Below, piece after piece: positions 1-8,203 of a stretch of DNA of 64,000 nt. The stretch covers positions 32,684 through 96,683 of the forward strand of contig JABDFB010000001.1 of assembly GCA_013286765.1 (NCBI GenBank), written 5' to 3'. The DNA is from Deltaproteobacteria bacterium. GTDB lineage: Bacteria; Bdellovibrionota; UBA1018. The position numbers and the translations under genes were made by a program. Within the stretch, counting starts at the first letter, position 1. The number at the start of each line of letters is the position of its first letter. The notes under the pieces were generated by a model. It was not told the origin of the DNA, searched no databases, and worked only from the letters and a program-made list of their open reading frames with translations.

Positions 1-892
1 AATTGCACAGGATCACCATTTTGGCGGAGTTCAGTCCACGAAACCCCAGATAAAAAAAGGAACCGGAATATCCTATTCAGGTGACGACTTTGTCCGAACG
101 TTAGATTCAATCAAGAATGGTCCCAACCGTCTTGATGTTAAACCGATCGATCCCAATCAGAATTTAGGAACTCAGCTCGGTTCTTCTTTGGAGTTGAAGA
201 CAGTCAACGAGCAAGATGGAAAGCAAAAGTCTAAGCTTTTAGGAATGGAACATAGATTAGGGACAATGGCTGTTGCGAATAATTTTTCAGGAACAAATAA
301 TAGTAAATCAACGATCCAATTGATCGCTGAACCTACACAGGGTGCTGGTGGTCGAGACCGGCTACCGTCGGTAAACTTAAAACAGATGAGTGAAGAAATT
401 AATGGCATTGTACAGAACCATGCTGGTTCTGGTGAGATGCGACTGCGGCTTAGTCCAGCACACTTAGGAGAACTTTCGATCCGAGTCATTACTCAAGGAA
501 ATCACGTAGCATTAAAGATCCAGGCCTCAAATGAAAAAGCTCGAGAAATATTCCAAGAAAGCATATCTCATTTGAAAGAAAGCCTGTCTGGCCATGCGCT
601 TGTATTAGGTCAAGTCGATTTATCGTTAACGAATAATCCCACCCATCCAAGTGGAAGTGCTTCTGATTTCAATCAGTCATTTTCAAATTCAAATTTTGAT
701 GGATTAAATAGAGACGCATTAATGCAGGACTTCCAAAGACAGCAAGGTCGTAACGGACAAATGAATGATCAGATTTATGATGTTGAACGTCAACCGAATA
801 GAAATCAAATCAGGGGCGCCACCTCTCAACCGGTGCCGCCTCTTAGAAATTATTCCTATAGTCAAGATGGTCATCTTGACATTAGGGCGTGA
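1..892 (+). CDS. fliK: Flagellar hook-length control protein FliK (C-terminal part)
   Basis: The frame is open from base 2 to the TGA at 890-892 with no stop, so the gene begins upstream of the window and 296 residues are visible. FliK is the secreted ruler that measures hook length and makes the export gate (FlhB) switch from hook to filament substrates. The conserved C-terminal domain shows the family pattern 'MRLRLSPAHLGELSIRV' followed by an alternating hydrophobic segment and a helix ending in 'GQVDLSL'. The last ~75 residues are Asn/Gln-rich and look disordered. It heads the hook block fliK-flgD-flgE. Family identity rests on the C-terminal domain and on context; the N-terminal half cannot be judged here. 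Confidence 0.85.
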   Translation, partial: IAQDHHFGGVQSTKPQIKKGTGISYSGDDFVRTLDSIKNGPNRLDVKPIDPNQNLGTQLGSSLELKTVNEQDGKQKSKLLGMEHRLGTMAVANNFSGTNNSKSTIQLIAEPTQGAGGRDRLPSVNLKQMSEEINGIVQNHAGSGEMRLRLSPAHLGELSIRVITQGNHVALKIQASNEKAREIFQESISHLKESLSGHALVLGQVDLSLTNNPTHPSGSASDFNQSFSNSNFDGLNRDALMQDFQRQQGRNGQMNDQIYDVERQPNRNQIRGATSQPVPPLRNYSYSQDGHLDIRA

Positions 893-909
893 GGAAATGG
901 AGAAATACC

Positions 910-1965
910 GTGGTTGAAATGGTAAAAGGTAACCCCGCGAACCACGAAGCTGCACCTGTTGAAAACCATACGAACAATGCTGCTTCAGGACAACAAAAAG
1001 ATGCTAAAGAGGCTGCCACTGCCCCGAAGTTTGGCGATCTTCTTCAACAAATTCAATCTAAGTACGGTGCAAGGCCTGAAAAGCCGAAAGAAATTAAAAA
1101 GAATTTGGATAAAGATGACTTCCTGAAGATCATGATTAGCCAGATGAAGAATCAGGATCCGACAAATCCCTTTAAACCAGAACAGATGGCGTCAGAATTA
1201 GCTCAATTTACCTCTGTTGAACAACTGCACAATGTTAACCAAAATCTAAATAAGCTATCCACACAAAACAAACCACTCGAGCAATTTGCAATGACTAATA
1301 TCATCGGCAAATGGGTCACAGTAGACCGTGAAAGATTCGCTCATATTCAGGGTCAGAGCGATCCATTGAGTTTTGCTCTTTCAAAAGATGCTGAACAGGT
1401 AAAAATCTCAATTATTAGCGAAAAAGGGGAAGTTGCTCTAGAAAAAGAACTGGGTGCACAGAAGAAGGGTGAAATTAGGTTCGATTGGGACGGAAAAAAT
1501 GGAAGCAATTTACCTTCTAACAATGGAAACTACATGTTGCGTATTGAAGCCAAAGATGACAAAGGACGTGCGCTTGATACTAATTCGAAATTGAGATCTC
1601 GTGTAATCGGCGTCAGTTTTGAAGGCAGTGAACCAGTATTTCTAGTAGGTGATGCACAAAAGCAAGAAAAAATATCAGTCAATAACATCATCAGAGTAGA
1701 AACAGATCCAGCCGAAGAGAAAAATCATTCAGAAAAGAATCAGACAGCCGCTTTGGGTCAGCCGGTTATGCCCCCAAGAGATCCAGCTGCAAAAAATCTA
1801 GTTGAACCAGCGATGCAACAAGGCGCACTGATTCAACCCGGCGCGATTATTCAGACTGGCGTTTCACCAGTCTCGAATAATCAGCCAAATTTAGCGAATT
1901 TAGCAAATTCCATTTCTCCGGCAGTTATTGCCGAGAAAATAGCAAAAGGAGGTGAGATCAGGTGA
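910..1965 (+). CDS. flgD: Flagellar hook assembly scaffold FlgD
   Basis: FlgD caps the growing hook and lets FlgE subunits polymerise outside the cell. The N-terminal signature is clear: 'DDFLKIMISQMKNQDPTNP' followed by 'QMASELAQFTSVEQL'. After it come the FlgD Tudor/FlgD-Ig-like region (about residues 120-250) and a long Pro/Gln/Asn-rich tail of ~90 residues that is longer than usual. The frame is open from a GTG at 889 overlapping the fliK stop, but GTG 910 has a purine-rich ribosome site (891-902) at proper distance and ATG 919 is a further option; 910 is chosen. The stop overlaps the GTG of the next gene, so translation is probably coupled. Confidence 0.9.
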   Translation: MVEMVKGNPANHEAAPVENHTNNAASGQQKDAKEAATAPKFGDLLQQIQSKYGARPEKPKEIKKNLDKDDFLKIMISQMKNQDPTNPFKPEQMASELAQFTSVEQLHNVNQNLNKLSTQNKPLEQFAMTNIIGKWVTVDRERFAHIQGQSDPLSFALSKDAEQVKISIISEKGEVALEKELGAQKKGEIRFDWDGKNGSNLPSNNGNYMLRIEAKDDKGRALDTNSKLRSRVIGVSFEGSEPVFLVGDAQKQEKISVNNIIRVETDPAEEKNHSEKNQTAALGQPVMPPRDPAAKNLVEPAMQQGALIQPGAIIQTGVSPVSNNQPNLANLANSISPAVIAEKIAKGGEIR

Positions 1966-2384
1966 GTAATAGTCCCTTTTTGTACCCGAATGTCACGTCT
2001 ATTCCTCAAACTCAATCGGATTATCGTGTCAAAAAGGAAGTTGATGCTCCGGATAAAGGCGAGTTTGATCGCGTGTTTGATGAAGCGCTTTCAAGTTCTG
2101 GATCCAAGATTGATCTGAATCAAGTGAAGCAACCGCTGAAGTTCTCAGCGCACGCTGCTCAGAGATTGAAAGATCGGAAAATTGCTTTAGATCCGGCAAC
2201 GATGGCAAAGGTAAACGATGCGGTAGATAGGGCTCAAGCAAAAGGTGTTGAAGATACCTTAGTGTTGACGCCGAATGCTGCTCTCATCGTTAGTGTAAAA
2301 AATAGAACAGTTGTTACTGCCCTAGATAGGAATGCTCTTGAAGGCAATGTTTTTACAAACATTGATGGCGCAGTAATAATTTAG
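1962..2384 (+). CDS. Flagellar operon protein (TIGR02530-like, flg_new)
   Basis: Small cytoplasmic protein of 140 residues belonging to the conserved 'flagellar operon protein' family that sits between flgD and flgE in many bacteria; its molecular role is not established. The family pattern 'KFSAHAAQRLKDRKI' near residue 60 and a C-terminal stretch with 'LIVSVKNRTVVTALDR' are visible. It starts at a GTG inside the flgD stop (overlap of four bases), so it is translated with flgD. The first ~50 residues are polar and poorly conserved-looking. Identification rests on motif and position. Confidence 0.8.
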   Translation: MSNSPFLYPNVTSIPQTQSDYRVKKEVDAPDKGEFDRVFDEALSSSGSKIDLNQVKQPLKFSAHAAQRLKDRKIALDPATMAKVNDAVDRAQAKGVEDTLVLTPNAALIVSVKNRTVVTALDRNALEGNVFTNIDGAVII

Positions 2385-2470
2385 TTTGTTTGTTGATAGC
2401 TTTAGGCTGGACCCGTGTAGGGAAGCCTAGTCTGCTCTGAATGACAGAGGAGCAGAATTAATAATGAAAA

Positions 2471-2488
2471 AGACGCAAGGAGGCGTCT
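2471..2488 (+). promoter_or_regulatory. Hairpin displaying the flgE Shine-Dalgarno in its loop
   Basis: AGACGC (2471-2476) and GCGTCT (2483-2488) form a perfect 6-bp stem whose loop AAGGAG is the core of the flgE ribosome binding site, 4 bases before the ATG at 2493. The stem also covers the last G of the site. It could tune or protect hook-protein translation. The pairing is seen directly; the function is inferred. Confidence 0.4.
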
Positions 2489-2492
2489 CTAT

Positions 2493-3776
2493 ATGGGTAT
2501 ATTATCCTCGCTTTATACCGGTATATCCGGTCTTAGCGGACAAGGTGAAGCGTTAGGCATCTACGGCGATAACATCGCCAATGCGAGCACTATTGGTTTT
2601 AAAACCAGCCGACCTGAATTCCAGGACGTGATCGCGAAGTCTTTGAGAGGTTTGTTAGGCGGTAACCAAATTGGGCGTGGAACGCGATTGGCCGCAGTTA
2701 ATCCAATCTTTTCTCAAGGATCTATTTTGCAGACAGAATCGTCTACCGACCTTGCAATTACAGGAGATGGTTTTTTCGTCTTAAATGGTGCTGATGGAAG
2801 AAGCTACACAAGAAACGGTTCTTTTCACTTCGATAAAGAAGGTAAATTGATTAACGCCGATGGTTTTCGAGTTCTTGGATTCCAAGCGGACGATCAAGGA
2901 AAAGTAACTTCGAAATTAGGGGAAATCTCCATCGATCGTACTGTGATCGATGCAAAAAAATCCAGTGAAGTGAAATTATTTATGAACCTCGATCTGAGAT
3001 CAGATAAAAACACCATATTTGATCCGACGAGACCTGAGCAGACTTCCCATTTCGGTACAGGTGTTACGGTCTATGATACTGCCGGTACTGCTCATATTTG
3101 TACGGTGTTTTTCAATAGGACTGAAGATGGTATTTGGACGTGGAGAGCGATGGTTAAAGGTGAGGAAACCACCAACGGAGTCAAAGATCAATTGGTAGAA
3201 TGCGCTACTGGTAAACTGATGTTTGATACTGACGGTAGATTAAGAGAACAGCAAATTGACAAGTCCTCATTCAATTTCAACAAAGGAGCTCTTCCGGATC
3301 AATATATTACATTTAACTTCGGTGATGACAAAACGCATGGTGGTACTGGTTTGCAGGTAACGCAATTCGGTACTACTTCTGAAACGTATAAAACTCTACA
3401 GGACGGGTATACCGCAGGTAGCTTGGCCGGTGCCACATTCAACGATGACGGTACATTGACAGCCATTTATACAAATGGTGAAAACGTCAATATTGCTCAA
3501 ATCGTTCTTGCAAAATTTGAAAACCCTGAAGGCCTATTTAAGATGGGACAAAACCGCTTCCGTGAGAGCCGCTTGTCCGGCCAAGGAACCATGGGAGCGC
3601 CCCAAGCTGGAGGTAGAGGAAGAATTTCGTCAAAAACGATTGAAGCTTCTACTACAGATATTGCGTCGGAGTTTATCAATCTAATGACAGCACAAAGAAA
3701 CTTCCAAGCGAATACTAAGATCATTAGTACTTCCGATGAAATGCTGCAAGAAGTTCTGAATCTAAAGAGAGTGTAA
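2493..3776 (+). CDS. flgE: Flagellar hook protein FlgE
   Basis: Structural subunit of the hook, the universal joint between rod and filament, exported through the FlhA/FlhB gate. The N-terminal rod-protein signature is present ('LYTGISGLSGQGEALGIYGD' then 'NIANASTIGFKTSR'), and the C-terminal coiled-coil signature is 'NFQANTKIISTSDEML' ending in 'VLNLKRV'. At 427 residues it has a normal length, with the surface D1/D2 domains in the middle. ATG 2493 is preceded by AAGGAGG. It follows the flagellar operon protein after 108 bases and is followed by a strong hairpin, so the hook block ends here. Confidence 0.95.
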   Translation: MGILSSLYTGISGLSGQGEALGIYGDNIANASTIGFKTSRPEFQDVIAKSLRGLLGGNQIGRGTRLAAVNPIFSQGSILQTESSTDLAITGDGFFVLNGADGRSYTRNGSFHFDKEGKLINADGFRVLGFQADDQGKVTSKLGEISIDRTVIDAKKSSEVKLFMNLDLRSDKNTIFDPTRPEQTSHFGTGVTVYDTAGTAHICTVFFNRTEDGIWTWRAMVKGEETTNGVKDQLVECATGKLMFDTDGRLREQQIDKSSFNFNKGALPDQYITFNFGDDKTHGGTGLQVTQFGTTSETYKTLQDGYTAGSLAGATFNDDGTLTAIYTNGENVNIAQIVLAKFENPEGLFKMGQNRFRESRLSGQGTMGAPQAGGRGRISSKTIEASTTDIASEFINLMTAQRNFQANTKIISTSDEMLQEVLNLKRV

Positions 3777-3833
3777 TGCAGCTCTAGCAGCCTCCATAGG
3801 GGTATTGTGGAGGTAGGCAAAATATTCACAACT

Positions 3834-3880
3834 AGATAGGACGTTGTCATCGCATTGACAACGTCCTATCTTAACTTTGT
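3834..3880 (+). terminator. Terminator-like hairpin after flgE
   Basis: AGATAGGACGTTGTCA (3834-3849) and its exact complement (3856-3871) form a 16-bp perfect stem with a 6-base loop, followed by TTAACTTTGTTT. The T-tract is interrupted, so termination may be partial. It separates the hook block from the fliL-fliA block. Confidence 0.7.
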
Positions 3881-3947
3881 TTAAAAAAACTCTTGTCTAA
3901 ACTCTTCCGTCCCATCAAAATAGAATATATTAGGTGGAGGAATAGAA

Positions 3948-4562
3948 ATGTCGGCTACAGGACAAGAACAAAATGCAGCGGCTCCCGGAGCACCAGCTCA
4001 TGCCCCAGAGGCAGGAGGTAGCTCGAGTAAGTTGCCTGCTATTATTTCCATTGTAAATCTTTTAGTAAACGTTGGACTCCTAGCAGTTCTCTATATGAGT
4101 TTTCAGAAAGAAAAAAATCGTCCATCTGTTGATGATATTTCTACTAAAGCAGAAGAAAAAGGTAAAGAAGAGGGTGGAGAACACGGTGGTGAGCACGGCC
4201 ACGGAGAACACGGCGGAGCAAAAGAAAAAGAAGCCAAAAAACCAAGTAATTTTGGCAAAATGATTTCACTCGAACAATTTACTGTAAATTTGTCAACTCC
4301 AGGAAGTGTCAATCCAAAATTCGTTCGTCTAAATATTGCACTAGGAGTTCCTAATGAGGAAATCGAAAATGAAGTGAACACGAAAATTCCTCAAATTAGA
4401 AATACAATCATTGATCTAGTAAATAGCAAAAGACCAGCAGATCTTGCAGCTGTTGAAGGTCGAGAAGATCTAAAAGAACAGATTAAATCAGCAATAAATG
4501 GATTTCTTGTAACCGGAAAAGTAACAGGAGTGTTTTTCACTAGCTTTGCTCTGGCGAGCTAG
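3948..4562 (+). CDS. fliL: Flagellar basal body-associated protein FliL
   Basis: Single-pass inner-membrane protein surrounding the stator units and supporting torque. It has 204 residues: a Pro/Ala-rich cytoplasmic N-terminus, one membrane segment around residues 28-48 ('IISIVNLLVNVGLLAVLYM'), a periplasmic linker with a striking Gly/Glu/His run (HGGEHGHGEHGG at about 78-89), and the FliL domain beginning 'MISLEQFTVNLSTPGS'. A ribosome site AGGTGGAGG precedes the ATG. It is the first gene after the flgE terminator, so its promoter should lie in 3881-3940; no convincing consensus is seen there. The His-rich linker might bind metal (inference). Confidence 0.9.
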   Translation: MSATGQEQNAAAPGAPAHAPEAGGSSSKLPAIISIVNLLVNVGLLAVLYMSFQKEKNRPSVDDISTKAEEKGKEEGGEHGGEHGHGEHGGAKEKEAKKPSNFGKMISLEQFTVNLSTPGSVNPKFVRLNIALGVPNEEIENEVNTKIPQIRNTIIDLVNSKRPADLAAVEGREDLKEQIKSAINGFLVTGKVTGVFFTSFALAS

Positions 4563-4578
4563 AGCTAGGAAGTAGAAT

Positions 4579-5589
4579 ATGAATCAGGTATTATCTCAGT
4601 CTGAAGTCGACGCCCTTCTAAATGCCGTAGCAGAAGGTTCAATTCCCGCGGCTGATACCGGGGATCCTAGTGCAACGCCGACGGACATGTCCGGGGACAA
4701 CACAAATCGGGATGTAATGCCCTATGATTTAACAAATCAGGATAGGGTAATTCGTGGAAGAATGCCAACTCTGGACATCATCTATGAAAGATTCATTCGA
4801 TTATTCAGAATGTCGTTGTCCAATTCTCTTCGAAAGATCGCAACTCTGAGTATTATTTCTACAGATTTAATGAAATTCGGTGAATTTGTAAATACACTGC
4901 CAATACCTAGCTGTATGTGTATTATGAGATTCGAGAGTCTAAGAGGTCCTGCTCTTCTTGTTTTCGAATCTAAATTAGCTTATGCGCTTGTTGACAGTTT
5001 TTTTGGTGGTACAGATCGTCCGTATACAAAATTAGAAGGAAAAGAATTTACGCGCATTGAGCTGTCGATTATGCGCAAAGTAATGGAGCTCGGAATTAAA
5101 GACCTCGAAGAGGCCTGGACTCCTGTTCACAAACCAGATATCACTTTTATTCGAACCGAAGTAAACCCTCAGTTCGTCGGCGTTGTGCCACCTTCGGACG
5201 TTATAATTTCGACCACTTTTGAAGTGGAATTGGAAAATGCCAGCGGAACTATTGCGATCGTTATACCGTATGCAACGATCGAACCCATCAAAAATAAATT
5301 GAACTCTTCTTTTCAGACAGAGCTCGACCGTATTGACAAAGATGGTAGCGGAAAGATGGAAGAGCATCTCCGGAATATGGAATGCAATGTTCTCGTTAAT
5401 CTTGGCTCTGCGGCAATAAGTGTCGGTGATCTGGTTAATTTGAATATTGGAGACGTGATTCCTCTTTCACAGGATGTGGATGGAGAACTTGATATTCTGG
5501 TTGAAGGTGTTTCTAAGTATAAGTGTTTTCTAGGAGTTTCCAGGGGAAATCGTGCAGTCAAAATTACGGGATTCTCTGAACGCGAATAA
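4579..5589 (+). CDS. fliM: Flagellar motor switch protein FliM
   Basis: C-ring protein that binds CheY-P and transmits the signal for rotation reversal. The N-terminal EIDALL-type CheY-binding motif is present as 'LSQSEVDALLNAV', followed by a Gly/Asp/Thr-rich linker, the middle CheC-like domain ('FIRLFRMSLSNSLRK' onward) and a C-terminal SpoA domain ('NLNIGDVIPL'). Its length of 336 is typical. It lies 16 bases after fliL and 18 before fliN, in the usual order fliL-fliM-fliN. The intact CheY peptide suggests that chemotactic control is retained. Confidence 0.95.
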   Translation: MNQVLSQSEVDALLNAVAEGSIPAADTGDPSATPTDMSGDNTNRDVMPYDLTNQDRVIRGRMPTLDIIYERFIRLFRMSLSNSLRKIATLSIISTDLMKFGEFVNTLPIPSCMCIMRFESLRGPALLVFESKLAYALVDSFFGGTDRPYTKLEGKEFTRIELSIMRKVMELGIKDLEEAWTPVHKPDITFIRTEVNPQFVGVVPPSDVIISTTFEVELENASGTIAIVIPYATIEPIKNKLNSSFQTELDRIDKDGSGKMEEHLRNMECNVLVNLGSAAISVGDLVNLNIGDVIPLSQDVDGELDILVEGVSKYKCFLGVSRGNRAVKITGFSERE

Positions 5590-5607
5590 AGAAAAGGGAG
5601 AAAAAAA

Positions 5608-6000
5608 ATGGCTGATGCTGCAGCGGAAAATAGTAATTTAGCCGGTAAATTGGAATCTATGGCTGCTGCCAGCGCTGGCGCCCCAAGTCCAAGCGGTGGC
5701 GGTGCACCCGCGGGCGGAGCGGCCCACCAGGGGCCGGTCATTCAGTCACTCGATTTCATTTTAGATATTCCCCTTAAAATAACTGTGGAATTGGGAAGAG
5801 CAAAAATGATTGTGCGAGATGTTCTTCAGCTCTCGCAGGGATCGGTTGTAGAGTTGTCCAAATTTGCCGGCGAGCCTTTGGAAGTTCTTGTTAATGAAAA
5901 GCTTATCGCACGTGGCGAAGTCGTCGTAGTAAACGAAAAATTTGGTGTTCGTATTACGGATATCATATCGCCTGTCGAAAGAATTGAGCAGTTGAAATAG
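5608..6000 (+). CDS. fliN: Flagellar motor switch protein FliN
   Basis: C-ring subunit at the base of the rotor and docking site for the FliH-bound export ATPase. The SpoA domain occupies the C-terminal ~80 residues with the motifs 'LDIPLKITVELGRAKM', 'LSQGSVVELSKFAGEPLEV' and 'KFGVRITDIISPVER'. The N-terminal ~45 residues are Ala/Gly/Pro-rich and probably flexible. It is 130 residues long, normal for the family, and is preceded by an AAGGGAG ribosome site. It is translated between fliM and fliO in one operon. Confidence 0.95.
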   Translation: MADAAAENSNLAGKLESMAAASAGAPSPSGGGAPAGGAAHQGPVIQSLDFILDIPLKITVELGRAKMIVRDVLQLSQGSVVELSKFAGEPLEVLVNEKLIARGEVVVVNEKFGVRITDIISPVERIEQLK

Positions 6001-6021
6001 GACTGAAAAATAAGGATTGTA

Positions 6022-7104
6022 ATGAAATTTTCTTTTTTACTATTATCAGCAGCTCCACTTGCCATCTTAAGTAGTCAGAACTCTTTTGCATTGAGTAACC
6101 TAAAGCAAGTTCAGCTTCATGGTGACAGAGAAATTAGGCTCACATTTGATAAGCACGTAGAAAAGAATGAAATCGCCATTGACTACTTAAATGAAATTGT
6201 CCAATTGAGCATTCAAAACAGCTCCGTCTATCCTGCCAAGATCATGCCTTTGAAAGGAAAATTAGTTAAGAAGGTTTTTGCTTATCAATTCTCTCCGAAA
6301 CTGATTCGTTGTCGATTTTCTCTAGATGAAAAGGTAGAGAAGTACCGAGATCATGTCCGAATTACTTCGGCTGGTCGTAACGTTGTTATAAAATTCGATG
6401 ACGTTCGAACCGGAAAGAGCGAAGAGGTTTCAGCGGAAAAAGAGAAGGTAAATGAAAATACCAAAGTGAATTTAGTAACTCGGGAATCTGAAAAGGAAGA
6501 TGAAGTAAACGAAGCAGAATTGCTCAATAGAGTGCTTCAAGGAACTGCACCGATTGTACCGGCTAAAGATTCAGACCAGAAGCCTGGGGTTATCAAGAGC
6601 TCATCTGAGCGTGTCTCATCTCGCGTTGGCCATAACCAAAATGCATCGTTCCTATTGCCTATAGTAAAAGTAACTGCAGTTAGTATTCTGTTAGGACTCG
6701 CGTTCTTCTTTGTACGAAAAAAGAAAGTCTTAGACTCTATTACAAAAATTGTTGAAAAGGGCATTGGAAAAGACAAGAGTTTAATTAACGTAGTTGCAAA
6801 ATATTATCTTGATCCGAAGAAAAGTCTGATTCTGGTGCGAGTTGGGGGCAGGCTACTTCTATTAGGTTCCTCTCAGGAATCAATTCAAGTCATTACTGAG
6901 CTCGCAGAAGAAAATGTAAGAGCAACAGGTTCGGAAACAAAATCAAATGCGACCGAGCAGATGTTTGCAGACCTGATTACAAAGGAACAGGAAAAGGGTG
7001 AGTCGACCTTCGCTTTCAAGCAGGATTTTAGAGAAGAAGTAGCACAATCGGCGGATGTGAGATCGCGAATTCGCAGCCGATTAGAAGGCTTCAAATCGCT
7101 ATGA
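6022..7104 (+). CDS. fliO: FliO-like flagellar export component with long periplasmic N-terminal region
   Basis: FliO helps assemble the FliP-FliQ-FliR export gate. Here the gene position (between fliN and fliP) and the layout (membrane segment at about 214-232, then a basic cytoplasmic region with 'VGGRLLLLGSSQESIQVI') fit FliO. The protein is 360 residues, much longer than the usual 100-200: a signal peptide (ends near '..SQNSFA') and ~190 periplasmic residues come first, with an AMIN-like beta-rich part (about 25-125) and a charged linker. The stop overlaps the fliP start (ATGA). The FliO assignment is firm by context and C-terminus; the AMIN resemblance is by eye and less certain. Confidence 0.78.
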   Translation: MKFSFLLLSAAPLAILSSQNSFALSNLKQVQLHGDREIRLTFDKHVEKNEIAIDYLNEIVQLSIQNSSVYPAKIMPLKGKLVKKVFAYQFSPKLIRCRFSLDEKVEKYRDHVRITSAGRNVVIKFDDVRTGKSEEVSAEKEKVNENTKVNLVTRESEKEDEVNEAELLNRVLQGTAPIVPAKDSDQKPGVIKSSSERVSSRVGHNQNASFLLPIVKVTAVSILLGLAFFFVRKKKVLDSITKIVEKGIGKDKSLINVVAKYYLDPKKSLILVRVGGRLLLLGSSQESIQVITELAEENVRATGSETKSNATEQMFADLITKEQEKGESTFAFKQDFREEVAQSADVRSRIRSRLEGFKSL

Positions 7105-7895
7105 CTATCCGAAAACTCTCCAGCTTTCTCATCGGTATCGCACTTGGAATGCTAGTAATGGGAATTTTGAGTCCATACGCTGCAGACGCAGCCAATTACA
7201 ATCCGGGTACATCCGGGCTGAATTTACCTTCTTTGAGTCTGTCCTTTGCAAATTCGGAGAAGCCAGCTGACCTAGTAGCCGTTCTTCGCATCGTGATTTT
7301 ACTGACGGTTTTGACGTTAGCTCCTGCCATTTTGATCATGATGACGTCGTTTACTAGAATAGTAGTAGTTCTTAGCTTCGTCAGGCAGGCAATTGGTACT
7401 CAGCAAATGCCTCCAAATCAACTCATTGTAGGGTTATCATTGTTTTTGTCATTCTTTGTCATGGCTCCCACTTGGAAACAAATTACAACAACAGCCGTTG
7501 AGCCATACCTGAATGAAAAAATCTCTCAAACTATCGCTTACGAGAGAGCAGAAGCTCCTCTTCGTGACTTTATGTTTAAGCAAACACGTGAGAAAGATCT
7601 CGAGCTTTTTCTCTCCATGTCAAAAGAGGAGCATCCAAAAAACAGGGAAGCGGTTCCCACATATGTTCTGGTTCCATCGTTCATAATCAGTGAACTAAAA
7701 ACAGCATTCCAAATAGGATTTATGCTGTATCTGCCTTTTTTAGTGTTGGATATGGTGGTGGCCAGTGTGCTCATGGCTATGGGTATGATGATGCTGCCGC
7801 CAGTTGTAGTTTCTCTTCCATTTAAATTGCTTTTATTTGTTTTAGTGGATGGCTGGGAACTAGTTGTCGGTAGTTTGGTTAAGAGTTTCGGTTAG
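7101..7895 (+). CDS. fliP: Flagellar export gate protein FliP
   Basis: FliP forms, with FliQ and FliR, the helical export gate of the flagellar type III system in the inner membrane. It has 264 residues: a cleavable signal peptide (residues 1-30, as expected for FliP), then the conserved 'MMTSFTRIVVVLSFVRQA' with 'GTQQMPPNQ' and, near the end, the export-gate signature 'ILSELKTAF'-type segment seen as 'IISELKTAFQIGFMLYLPF'. The start codon overlaps the fliO stop. All expected membrane segments are present and there is nothing unusual. Confidence 0.96.
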   Translation: MTIRKLSSFLIGIALGMLVMGILSPYAADAANYNPGTSGLNLPSLSLSFANSEKPADLVAVLRIVILLTVLTLAPAILIMMTSFTRIVVVLSFVRQAIGTQQMPPNQLIVGLSLFLSFFVMAPTWKQITTTAVEPYLNEKISQTIAYERAEAPLRDFMFKQTREKDLELFLSMSKEEHPKNREAVPTYVLVPSFIISELKTAFQIGFMLYLPFLVLDMVVASVLMAMGMMMLPPVVVSLPFKLLLFVLVDGWELVVGSLVKSFG

Positions 7896-7919
7896 CATGT
7901 TGGAAAAGGGGAATAGGCT

Positions 7920-8189
7920 GTGACAGAGGAAATGGTAATTTCATTAGCTACAGAAGCCGTAAAAACGACAATTTTTTTAGCCGGTCCGTTGCTTTTGTCA
8001 GCTATGGTGGTTGGTATTCTCGTCAGTATATTACAGGCTATTACACAGATCAACGAGGCCACATTGACGTTCATTCCAAAAATGGTCGCAGTATTAGTTG
8101 TTTTGGCAATAATGGCACCTTGGATGTTGGAGACATTACAGCAATACGCTAGTACAGTACTGGGAAGCGCAGGAGACTGGGTTAGGTGA
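7920..8189 (+). CDS. fliQ: Flagellar export gate protein FliQ
   Basis: Small two-helix inner-membrane protein (89 residues) of the FliPQR gate. The family pattern is seen in 'LATEAVKTTIFLAGPLLL' and 'GILVSILQAITQINEATLT', and the C-terminal hydrophobic helix ends '..MLETLQQY'. The start is a GTG with an AAGGGGAATAG ribosome site just upstream. It lies 24 bases after fliP and 14 before fliR. Confidence 0.95.
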   Translation: MTEEMVISLATEAVKTTIFLAGPLLLSAMVVGILVSILQAITQINEATLTFIPKMVAVLVVLAIMAPWMLETLQQYASTVLGSAGDWVR

Positions 8190-8203
8190 CTAGGTAAAAA
8201 ATC

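Noticed and set aside
3881..3940. Sigma-28-like promoter before fliL
   Set aside because: TAAA and a weak downstream box can be found, but the fit is poor and fliL-class genes are not usually FliA-dependent.
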